Source: Puccinia triticina (taxonomy: Eukaryota; Basidiomycota; Pucciniomycetes; Pucciniales; Pucciniaceae). Taken from it: DNA of 64,000 nucleotides. Made by a program: the position numbers and the translations under genes. Every line of letters begins with the position of its first letter. Position 1 is the stretch's first letter. Under the pieces are notes generated by a model that was not told the DNA's origin, searched no databases, and worked only from the letters and a program-made list of their open reading frames with translations. Location: contig NC_070562.1 in assembly GCF_026914185.1 (NCBI RefSeq), positions 2,790,001 through 2,854,000 of the forward strand, in the 5' to 3' direction. Shown piece after piece: positions 45,414 through 55,425 of this stretch.

Positions 45414-45969
45414 CTGTAGTAACTGAAGAATGGAGTCAGTTTCGGACCGGATAGTTTACAGCGGTCCGGATATACAACTCACCGAAGCCACTTGGGCCAT
45501 CGCCGATCCGGCAACGACAAAAGGCCGATGATCCGGAGAAGCCGGGCCATCAGCTGAGCGATTGACTCGGGTTCAAGGTTGGTTGGGGCGGTTGAACGCT
45601 TCCAAACGCTGGCGGGACCATTGGAACTAAGAAGGAAAAATCACCCCGCCTCTGTACATAGGCCTGTCCATGATAAGGATAAGGTTGTGTACAGAGGAAC
45701 CCGGCTAGGAACAAAACGACCAACGGGGGGTCAGCGATGCCGAAGACAAACTACTAAGTATAACAAACAGAACAAAACACACTCGAGCTGAAGCGCTAGC
45801 AGAAGCCCCGCGAGCTCGTAACGGGTAAGGGGACGGGGAAAAGTAGGTACGATAGTGGGGTCTGTTGGACATGATAGTAGACGGGAAGGATAAGTCTAGA
45901 ACTCAGTACTGGGGAGGAGTGGGGTGGATGATGAGGTTGGAGGAGGGGGGGAACCTTTTTTATCCTCAC

Positions 45970-46298
45970 CTTGGATCCTGTGAGGACTCATAGGGACTTA
46001 AAGGCCCGTAGTCCTTTTGCCCCATACGCGGGCTCTGAACGGAGGCCACGAACCGTTTGTAACTAAAAGTGGCATCGTCCGACTCGACCGAATAGGAACC
46101 CCAGATAGAGTCAAGCCTGACGGCGTGCGGGGCCATCTCCCTCTCCGGAACCATACATACATGAACCCACGGCCCGGTCTTGAGAAGCAGGTTGCTGGAG
46201 GAAACGGGGAAAAAGCGGCCGATTAGTCTTACCGTCTTAGGGCCGGCCGCTATGAGATCGCCGGCTGAAAACCAACCTTGCCGGCGAAGGCAGCCCAA
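45970..46298 (-). other. Possible upstream exon of the antisense gene
   Basis: An open minus-strand segment of about 109 codons (WFSAGDLIAAGPKTVRLIGR, then VCMVPEREMAPHAVRLDSIW and FSYKRFVASVQSPRMGQ) ends exactly at an AAG/GTGAGG donor. It reads like real protein, but no family is recognised. The following acceptor may be the one at 45414, giving a 556-nt intron. Confidence 0.35.
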
Positions 46299-47119
46299 TC
46301 AGAATCCCCAAAGACCTGTCAGATTCGGTGGTACGAGTGGTGCGGGTAATAAATCTGACAGCTGCATCAGCCAACGTAGCGGCCACTCAGCTGTCAAGGA
46401 AGAACACAAACGCACTCACTTCAATAATGAACCCTGCTCACCAGCAGGGTTCAGTATAGCTGTAGGTTTGGATGGGGCGAGACCTTGACGGCACCGGCGG
46501 TGGACCATTGGCGGCGGTGACGTATCGGAGGGAATCGGAAGGCCGGCAAAGCTGAGTATGGGTCTTGAACCCCAAACCCATATGCCCTTGAGCTCCTGAA
46601 TAAGCCATACCCCCAAAGGGGGTACGACCGACACACATACACACTCGAGACCCGAATGCGGGGCTGGGATAGCTGCTGGGCGGGTACAACCAACACTAAG
46701 TACCCAGGCCCAAAGCCCGATCAGTCAACCACCAAAGGCGGGTACGAGTCCCCGATCACTACTCGACACCCGAGGCCCGCGGCCTTGACAGCGCGTACCC
46801 TAAAGCGCTGGAGAAGCAGCCGCGGCCGCCACCATAGCACAAGCAGCACCATTGCGCAGCTGCGCAACTGCGGACTGCGCGCGGCACTTCAACTCCCAGA
46901 CACCTCAAAAATTTCTCTTCAATAAAAGTCAGAAAAACGACAAAAGTTGAATTTTTGACCAAAATTCACCCCACCCAGCCTCTCTGACACAGTACCCAGA
47001 AGACGTCCAACGGCCAAATGCCCAAGGATTCTTCATGTCACCCAGTCAAAACTCAAGCCTCAAGCTCCCAAAATTTGAGATACGGCACTTTTCCAGTGGA
47101 ATTGTCTGGGGACAGACTA
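46299..47119. other. 3' part of the outer retrotransposon without a recognised gene
   Basis: GC-rich sequence with short unrelated frames and several GGGTACGA/GCGGGTAC blocks at 46680-46800, then AT-richer sequence up to the polypurine tract. Confidence 0.45.
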
Positions 47120-47134
47120 TAAGTTGGGGGAGGA

Positions 47135-47920
47135 TGTGGTAGACGGAAAAGTGAAAAATCAAAAGTTTTTTCTCATACAGATATTTACTCACAATACAAG
47201 ATAACATCAAACAGACCTCATAAATGGATTCTACGGCCAATTTTACCCCTAGTCACCACTGGAAGCATCACCTGAACCCCGCTGGATTGGAACCTACACT
47301 TCTTTGGACACTGGACACCCATCACACGTTCAACATACCCAGTCACCAGCCTGTCACCAGCCTCAAGTCAAGGATCACAGTATTATGCTTATACACATCA
47401 CCGGATACAAACATACATCTCCCCATCAGACTACAGTCATTACATATTATCAAGTACTCTTCTATTTCCATATTATGATGTCATCACACACTGACTCTGC
47501 AGCCTCAGAATTCATTTATGCACCCCCTGCATCCACCTGTCAACTCATGCAGTCTACTGTCACTTTACGCAGCCTTCATGCGGCCCTACTGCATTCTTAT
47601 GACATCATTTATGTACCCCTGACACAGTATGACATCATTTGTATCTACTCCCACCAGCTAAAATCCCTCACACTGTTGTCTAGATTAGTTGAAACCCTAA
47701 CCCACAAGCCCTCTGGGGCTCCACTTTTTTCTATACAAGGAGCTCTCTCCTCCTCAGTTCATTACTCACCAATCACAGTCACCCCAACATTTACAGTTAC
47801 AGCCTTATATATACTTAACAACCTACATACATAACAACCCTTACATTAACAATAAACAACAAATTATTCAGTGTCATCAACAAGCTCATCTTGAACCAAC
47901 CAACCCTATCACTTCATTAA

Positions 47921-47952
<32 letters not shown>

Positions 47953-48042
47953 ATCTGATAGTATAGAAGGGCAGAGTTTGCACCTCCATCATCCCCTTCT
48001 CCATTCAGCAAAAGGTTCTCAGGAACACTTTTGAGTCTTACA
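47135..48042 (+). repeat. 3' LTR of the outer retrotransposon (908 bp)
   Basis: Starts TGTGGTAGACGG, ends CTTACA. Preceded by the purine tract AAGTTGGGGGAGGA and followed by ACGC. See the 5' LTR for differences. Confidence 0.95.
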
Positions 48043-48375
48043 ACGCTGGGGGTACTTCCTCGCAAGCAGGTTTGTGGATCCAACAAGGAGCTTTTGATCT
48101 GTGGAACCGATGAGGATCAGCTTGGTAAGTGCTTGGTAAGCTCGTCGGTTCCACAGAACATCATTTTCCCCATGGAACCAACGGGTTTGTCACTTTTCCC
48201 CATTGGTTCCACAAAGCACACTCCTGTAACTTGTGGAGACCATGTTGGCTTGTTGCTCATGTCAGTTCCACCACCACAACCTTTTTTTTCACTTCCAACC
48301 AGGAATAGCTCAGGCTGGTCCTGAAGTGTTAAAACTTTGAGAAAATAAGTAATTGAAAGGAAGAAAAAAAAAAAC

Positions 48376-49952
48376 GGGTTTACTTCGCGCACGGAGGGAA
48401 ACTCGTTGCGCACAGGAATTTCCGTTGACTCGACGTCACGTGACGTCGGGCCCCCCTCCGTGCGCGCCACCAGCTCCCCTCAAAAAACTATCCGCACACG
48501 GGGGTGCCGTGCGGTGACACTGGAGGTGGCCGGGGTGAAGCACTCCGGCCATCCGGAGGAAACAATGCCCTCGATGACCGGCACAGACCGGTCATTGAGA
48601 GGGTATATCACATCTCTCTCAATGACCGGCATTCCGGTCATCGAGAGGACACATCCACCGGTACAAACCGGTCATCGGGAGGCTACAATCCTCTCAATGA
48701 CCGGAATAGACCGGTCATCGGGAGGCTACATCCTTCTTGATGACCGGAATAGACCGGTCACCGAGAGGCTACATCCCTCTCGATGACCGGAATAGACCGT
48801 GTTGAGTTGTCTGTTAGTCTGCTACCATGATGTATCACCACAGTATGGAGGGCTGTTGGATCGACCCATGAGCACTACCAACCAACCACCCAGCTGGCAG
48901 CCACGAGCGTCTGTAGCCTAGTTGGTAAAGGCAGCACTCTAGTATGTGTCTCAGCATAGCTGAGGTCGTGAGTTCGACTCTCACCAGACACATCTTCATT
49001 TTACAGTCTCTACAGACGGGTCATTGAGAGGCTACATCCCTCTCGATGACCGGAATAGACCGGTCATCAGGAGGTTACATCCCTCCCGATGGATGACCGG
49101 AGTAGACCGGTCATCGAGGGGACACATCCCTTTTGATGACCGGAGTAGACCGGTCTAGTGAGAGGTCACATCCCTCTCGATGACCGGTCTATGCCAGTCA
49201 TCGAGAGGGATGTGTTCTCTCGATGACCGGAATGCCGGTCATTGAGAGAGATGTGTTCTCTCGATGACCGGAATGCCGGTCATTGAGAAAGATGTGTTCT
49301 CTCGATGACCGGAATGCCGGTCATTGAGAGAGATGTATCCTCTCGCTGACCGGTCTACTCCGGTCATTGGGAGGGATGTAACCTCCTGATGACCGGTCTA
49401 TTCCGGTCATCTAGAGGGATGTAGCCTCCCGATGACCGGTCTATGCCGGTCATCGAGAGGGATGTAGCCTCCCGATGACCGGTCTATTCCGGTCATCGAG
49501 AGGGATGTAGCCTCCCAATGACCGGTCTGTACCGGTCATCGAGAGAGATGTGATCTACCCTCTCGATGAACGGTCTATTCCGATCATCGAGAGGATTGTA
49601 GCCTCCCGATGACCGGTCTATTCCGGTCATCGAGAGGGATGTAGCCTCTCGATGACTGGTCTGTACCGGTCATCGAGAGGATTGTAGCCTCCCGATGACC
49701 GGTCTATTCCGGTCATGGAGAGGGATGTAGTCTCTCGATGACCGGTCTGTGCCGGTCATCGAGGGTTTTGTTTCCTCCAGATGGCCGGAGTGTCTCAACC
49801 CGGCCACCTGTCACCGCACGGCACCCCCGTGTGCGGATAGTTTTTTGATGGGAGCTGGTGGCGCGCACGGAGGGGGGTCCGACGTCACGTGACGTCGAGT
49901 CAACGGAAATTCCCGTGCGCAACGAGTTTCCCTCCGTGCGCGAAGTAAACCC
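48376..49952. mobile_element. Long-inverted-repeat element with GATGACCGG hairpin array
   Basis: Outer ends GGGTTTACTTCGCGCACGGA at 48376 and the inverted copy ending 49952. The arms stay alike for about 230 bp with only a handful of changes, including the palindrome GACGTCACGTGACGTC. Then both arms consist of hairpin units of about 36 bp (TGACCGGAATAGACCGGTCA with GAGAGGxTACATCC spacers), six or more left and about twenty right of a unique centre at 48800-49015. Flanks are A-rich, so no target duplication can be fixed. Long arms would suit a Mutator-like or foldback element; no transposase is present. Confidence 0.85.
48907..48992 (+). tRNA. tRNA-like gene at the centre of the hairpin-array element
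   Basis: Acceptor strands GCGTCTG / CAGACAC pair at six of seven positions. The A box is TAGCCTAGTTGG, D stem GCCT/AGGC; the T arm GTGAG-TTCGACT-CTCAC is perfect with B box AGTTCGACTCT. TTTT at 48999-49002 is a Pol III terminator. Between D and T arm, CTAGTAT could be an anticodon loop (AGT, Thr), but its stem pairs poorly, and a separate 6-bp hairpin CTCAGC-ATA-GCTGAG sits where a long variable arm or an intron would be. It may be an odd or intron-containing tRNA, or a tRNA pseudogene that keeps its Pol III promoter. Confidence 0.55.
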
Positions 49953-51139
49953 AAAATAAAAACACAACAGATGTTGAAATTAAAAGCACAAACAATCCAA
50001 ATTTTTTTGTTATGCGGCTGGAGAGGCTTTTGACCGCTTTTACTGGCTTTTTGCTGAAATAGCTTGGATAGCGCACTGCGTTGCTAAATTTTGGGCGGCT
50101 GCAGTTGCTTTTTGTTGCGCTTTAAGTGGCTTTTCACTGAGGGAAGCACTGATAATGCACTGTGCTGCAAAACCATTGGCCACCAAGTCCCTCTTTGCTG
50201 AGAATGGCATCCAGAACACAGAGCAACACTGCGGCTTTGTGCCCTGAAGAGAGGGGATTGGCGGGAATTTCCACTTTGTAGCACTCAGTGCACCACTTTT
50301 TCCGCTTTTTCCACTATTTTAGCTCTCAGCGTGTTTAGCAACCAAAGATTGTATTTTAGCAGGTTTAACACTTTTTAAAGCTCAGCAAGCCTATTTTCCA
50401 CTATTTCAGCAGTCAGCGTAGCAAAAGACAGCTATGGGCTGCTAAAAATCTAAGGGTTCATTGGCCACTACTCAAAAAATCTACAACTCAGAGGCATGGC
50501 ACAAGCTTGACTGCCTCTTTTGGTGAGCAGCAGTGTGGGCTGCTGGCAAGATCCCAGCACTGACAGGTTTATAAAAGAACTGCCTGGGCTGTTGGAGTAC
50601 AAGTCTCATGATTTTCATCCATCTACAAATCTCTCCAAATCCCTTTCATTGTCAAACACTTGCATTTTATATTTATACCCCAGAATCAACTCCATCTAAA
50701 ACATGTTCCTTCATTTTTTTCCAAAATGGCATATTTTACCATCCAATTTGGATATTGCCCTGTACAATTTGTTGTGGCACCCAATCTACCCACTAGCCTG
50801 GTTCACTTTGGGGCATTTTATGCCCCTGACTAAAATTGGTGTTGCTGATCAATAAAAAAGTAAGCTTAAAAAGCTTCAAAATGGCCGTGTGAGTCCGACT
50901 TTCAGCAAGAGTCCACATTAAACATGCATGATTCTAATTAAAATCTTGCTGGTCGAAGCCCAACATGAACTGGGCTACTTCTGATGACTTGGCGAGGCAG
51001 CTGAATTTTATTGAGAAATTTGTACACTTGAATTGTAAGTGCATTTCCCCTCCAATCTTCCCCTCAAGCATCTTATCTTACCTCTTCCCATCTCATCCAC
51101 ACAGTCTGCTAAGACCATCTGGTGGATTCAACTCCCCTT
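49953..51139. other. No gene recognised
   Basis: Repeated short motifs (GGCTTTT, GCGCACTG, TTTCCACTATTTTAGC) at 49990-50440 suggest another decayed repeat. Short frames only. Confidence 0.45.
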
Positions 51140-51254
51140 CACTGTGAAAAAAACTCAAGAAACTGCTGTCAGTTGACATGCAACATTACAAGGGCGCCTT
51201 TGTAAAATTGCATGTCAACTGGCAGCAGTTTCTTGAGTTTTTTTTTTCACAGTG
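51140..51254. mobile_element. 115-bp snapback element
   Basis: Almost the whole length folds back: CACTGTGAAAAAAACTCAAG at the left end is matched by its inverted form at the right, and the arms continue through AAACTGCTG and GACATGCAA to a centre near GGCGCC. CTT flanks both ends (51137-51139 and 51255-51257), a 3-bp target duplication. Confidence 0.85.
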
Positions 51255-51599
51255 CTTGCTGAAGATTTAATTGCTTCTTTTGCAAGATTCTTATAGGCTT
51301 TTGAAACTCAAAGGATGTTTTTTCTACCTTTCTTCTGTTGCCCCTGGGTTTTTAACATTAACATTTTTTCCCCTTTTCATATGTGCCAGACCCGGGAAAC
51401 TTTGCCATGTTCAGGCAAGATGCCTATTCTCCCTGGGTAGAAGTCCAGCAGCAGCTCGCCACAAAAAACCTACTGTTATAGGAGTGTGCTTTGGCACACT
51501 CCTAATAACAGAGTGTGCTTTGGAGGGAGTCTGATAAGTTAGGGGGAGAGTAGGTATGTTAAGGGCAGCAGGGGGTCTTGATGGATAAATGAAATATGT

Positions 51600-52290
51600 T
51601 ACAGTGGATTGGAATAGGCACGCTACACTAGGCTACAGGTCCATGTAGCGTTAGTGTAGTGGTGCTAACCAAGGCCCTGTTTTCTTGTAGTGTTAGTGGG
51701 ATTCTACACCACTAACACCAAGCTGTAGCATAACTTTTTTCCTGCACTATCACTTTTTTTAGTGTTAGCGCAGAAAAAAATCCGCTAAGCTAACGGTTAG
51801 CGTAGTAGGATAGGCACTAACAGATTTTTGCTCCTCCGGTAGCATAGCGGAATAAATCCCCACTGTGCTAAGGCAGGAGAAACTGACAAGAAACAAAATT
51901 CTAGTTTTTTCCTGTATTTGCGTGACTGCAGGAAAAAACTGGGGTGTTATTCCTGCCCAGTTTCATCCCTGGAGTTGTGCAGGGAGAACATTGGGCTGTT
52001 TCTGCCCAGTTTTTTCATCAGGCAGCGCTAGCACACACAAAAGCTACACTAAAATTTAGTGTAGCCTTTTTCTAAGCTAACACCTCTACACTAATGCTAT
52101 CCAGAAAAAATTTCAGTGTTAGCGGCTGTAAAAAAACAACTGCTAACACTACGCTGGTGCTTTTTTCTATCTTAGTAGTGTCAGTAGGCAAATCCAGCCG
52201 CTAAAACTAGTGCTGCTGTAGTGTACCTTGAAAAAGCTAAGACTACGCTACGCTAGTGCTAATTTTAGCGTAGCTGGACCACCGTTGCTT
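51600..52290. repeat. Inverted-repeat region built on TAGTGTTAG/CTAACACTA
   Basis: Many short complementary blocks such as GTAGCGTTAGTGTAG, CTACACCACTAACACC and ACTAAAATTTAGTGTAG. The right border TGGACCACCGTTGC is related to the end of the element at 54402-54735. Probably a larger, decayed member of that family. Confidence 0.6.
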
Positions 52291-52539
52291 GCAGGCACCG
52301 CCGCACACTGCCACATGTATGCACTGTATGTAATTGATGATGTAGCTGTATGTAGTGTGTTGATTAGTAACTTTGTATTTAACCTGAGGGTTGTAAATGT
52401 GGATTGTCTACAACCTGATTTGTGTTCCTGGAATTGCCCCACGTCCGGCAGACACTTTAAATGGAAAAGCGTCCAACATTTGCCAGTGAGAATCCTGCCG
52501 ATGGCAGGTGCACTGAGCATCACATGGACGCTTTTTGAA

Positions 52540-52905
52540 AGCATTCATGTGATGCTCAGCTCTCATAATCATTGGGTGGACATCCCAAAGAACCGTCCAT
52601 TGGATACTCTCAATTGAAAGTGTCCAATGGACATCTCGGGTGTTTGAACAATGTAGCACCCCTCAGACACTCTGGCTGGAGTTTCCAATAGACACCAAAG
52701 CAGCACTGTCCATTGGACACTCTCATTCAGGAGTTTCCAGTGGACACCAAAGACACAATATCCATTGGACACACTTGTTTGAGAGTGTCTGATGGACACC
52801 AAAGAGACAATCACTTCACAGTGAATTTCCACCAGACACTCTCAAACAAGAGTGTCCAATGGACACAAGGAACATCATCCATTGGACACTCTTGCTTCAT
52901 GAACA
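52540..52905. repeat. Hairpin-unit array, TCCATTGGACACTCT type
   Basis: About eight units of CCATTGGACACTCTC or its inverse GAGAGTGTCCAATGG, alternating direction, spaced 30-45 bp apart with GACACCAAAG spacers. No terminal inverted repeats were identified. Confidence 0.75.
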
Positions 52906-54401
52906 GTATGTAACTTCTGAGTGAGTGTTCTGCAATAAAAGAGAAGGGGTGAATTTGTCCATAAATTCCAAATCTTGAAGAGTATTAAGTGATTTATGAG
53001 AGGAAAAGGGAGATTGAGGGTGAAACTAGAAGGAATAGATAGAAAAACAGAATTTTCATCTTGGGTATATGGGATACCATAAAGAATACCATAGTGGCTG
53101 CCTGGAGGTATACTGAGGGATTCCCAATGGGCAACTGAGCCTGCACCCACCCACCTAACAATCTGAACCTGGCCAGGGCCCAGGTTTGGGTGGCCCATTT
53201 GTGGGCCTGCCAAATTTCAATTCCTATAGGAGTGTGCCAAAGCATATGCTGTGTGCAAGAGTGTTTCATGATTGCACTACAGGTTGTGCAGTCCTGCCAC
53301 CACTCATGACATACATGGGCTGTGGTGAGCCTAATCAAAACTTTATTACATCACTCAGACACTCACCAGGAAGGAATCACCGCCCAATGCCCTCTAGAAA
53401 TCACCCTGGTACACATAATCCACACCCACAGACACTTCATCATAGCCTAGAATCATCTCTACAAGGCGCCTGAACTCTTCAGTATTCACTTTAATGGATG
53501 GCCCTCCACGATGGGTAATAAAATATGTACAAAATCAGGTTCAAAGTGGGAGAAAGTCCACCATCAAACAGAGCCAGACTATTAGGAAGGACCCTGAGTG
53601 TTCACTAGAATTTACTCCTCTATATTCAAACAAGGCGTAACTCTTTCTCAGAGGCATGGTGGCTGATGTGCCTTGGTTATTGTTTCCTCTTATGTCATCC
53701 CAAGCCATGTAGTAGATGCCTTGTTGGCTTGTTGCCTTGTCCCCTTGTTGGAGGCTTTTTGTACCCTTTTTCCCATCTTTCTCTTTGTCTCAGAACCACC
53801 TGTTTTCCCCTCAATATAAATGTAGAGCCTTTTGGCCCATTCTGTTTGTCCCCCATCAGATTGTCACTTTGCATCCCTGGTCACAGAATAAGAATTACAT
53901 AGCCTATTTTACCATATATTTTACAGTATATTTTGCCCCTTGATTTTGTCTAGAAAGCACTATTCTCAACATCTCATCAGCCAAACTTTTCTTTAAGAGT
54001 CCATACTCTTATTCTTGTTCCATATTACTCTCCCAACCTGAGAGGCAGCTTTTCACGCACTCATCCCTCTCTAAGCTCTATTCCCCCAAAGAGTATTTCC
54101 ACAGCACATGCCTTGACCCACCAAATTTTCATGCCACTGTCATGAGAGTATGAAAGCCCTGTGAACCCCTCTGCAAAGTCACTCTGCACATGACATCTGC
54201 CCCATGTTGCTCACATGTCATCTGCATGAAAGGGAGATCTGTAAAAAATTACAGGTTCCCCATGTCCATTCTGCTGTGCTGGGCATTTCTTTCTGCCGCA
54301 GGCGGTTGTGTACCGCCTGGGTAGTCACCAGGCTCCTTTCCTTTTGTGGGATTATTTCCCACTTGGGCTGACCCAGGTGCTACTCCTGTAGCCCTCAAGC
54401 A
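52906..54401. other. No gene recognised
   Basis: Short frames only. 53980-54110 is the inverted partner of the repeat at 19600-19725. Confidence 0.5.
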
Positions 54402-54735
54402 GCAATGGGCCACTGCACTACACTAACATTATTGGACAATAACTGTTAGTGTAGCCATTTTATTTACTCCCAAATTGATGTTATTTGTTATCTGAGATAC
54501 AAGTATCCATACTAACAATAACAGGAAATAACAGCAATAACAACAATAACCGGCCTTTTATTGCTACTAACAGGATACAATAACAGTTATTGCTGTTATC
54601 CATCAATATTTCCTGGGCAAGTTCCTGTATTGTCAGCAACACAAAAAACAAGATAACAGAAAATGTTTTTATTGTTAGCTGGTTTTGGCTAAAATACACT
54701 ACACTAACAAATAACGTTAGTGTATTGGCCCACCG
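54402..54735. mobile_element. hAT-like miniature element
   Basis: Left end CAGCAATGGGCCA, right end TGGCCCACCGTTG inverted (10 of 13 bases), followed inward on both sides by TACACTAAC/GTTAGTGTA blocks. CCTCAAG occurs directly outside both ends, a 7-base (perhaps originally 8-base) duplication. The interior is AT-rich with ATAACAG repeats and no transposase. Confidence 0.6.
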
Positions 54736-54852
54736 TTGCCTCAAGTCATCCTGGTACGGGCTGAGTGGAGTTAGTTTCCCTTCTCTCTTCTTGTTCCTCT
54801 CCCTTTAACAGGGTTTGGAATTCTTGAGGATTCTTCCTCAAAAGGAGAGTAG

Positions 54853-55422
54853 GGCCCTGTTTGGCACTGATATAATTATAGGTGATATAATTGCTGATTA
54901 ATTCAATTATGGTGTTCAAAGTTGGTTTGCATAATTTTATGCATGCATAAATCATAAAATCACAAAATCTTTTTTGCAGGGGATATGACTGTCTGATTAT
55001 GTAATACAAAATTTCCTCACCAAAATATTTTTATGATTTTATGATTTATGCATGCATAAAATTATGCAAACCAACTTTGAACACCATAAATAAAAAATAC
55101 AAAATTCAACATGAAGCCTCCAAATTTTCTTTGTAGGCAACCTACAGTGCTGTTCTCTTCAACTGTGAACCCAGAATCAACTTATCCAGCCATCTTCAGC
55201 ACCATAACACCATTATATCACTTCATATTGGTCAAAAGTGATATAATGGTAGTATGGTGCTGAAGATGGCTGAATCAGTTGAATCTGATTTCAAAGTTGA
55301 AGAGACAAGCACTGTAGGTTGCCTACAAAAAAAATTTGGAGGCTTTATCTTGAATTTTGTATTTTTTATTGAATTAATCAGCAATTATATCACCTATAAT
55401 TATATCAGTGCCAAACAGGGCC
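54853..55422. mobile_element. Palindromic PIF/Harbinger-like miniature element
   Basis: 570 bp. The ends start GGCCCTGTTTGGCACTGATA and are inverted copies for about 55 bp. TAG flanks both ends (54850-54852 and 55423-55425). Inside are two more inverted pairs (ATTTTATGCATGCATAAAT-type at 54935-55065, and GGTGCTGAAGATGGCTGA at 55180-55275), so the element is nested-palindromic. Partial copy at 16816-17166. Confidence 0.85.
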
Positions 55423-55425
55423 TAG

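Larger units (their letters stand above)
30064..48042 (+). mobile_element. Ty3/Gypsy LTR retrotransposon, 18 kb with a nested chromovirus
   Basis: Direct repeats at 30064-30986 and 47135-48042 form the LTRs (start TGTGG, end TTACA). ACGC precedes the left LTR (30060-30063) and follows the right one (48043-48046), a 4-bp target duplication. Without the insert at 36636-42627 and one copy of its target site the element is about 12 kb, large for the group because of a 3.6-kb region behind pol. Order: leader with a doubled block, gag-protease, pol with RT, RNase H and integrase (split by the insert), then an antisense frame, purine tract and 3' LTR. Confidence 0.95.

Noticed and set aside
48540..49760. 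CRISPR array
   Set aside because: The units are self-complementary and continuous, with short near-constant spacers, in a eukaryotic genome without cas genes.
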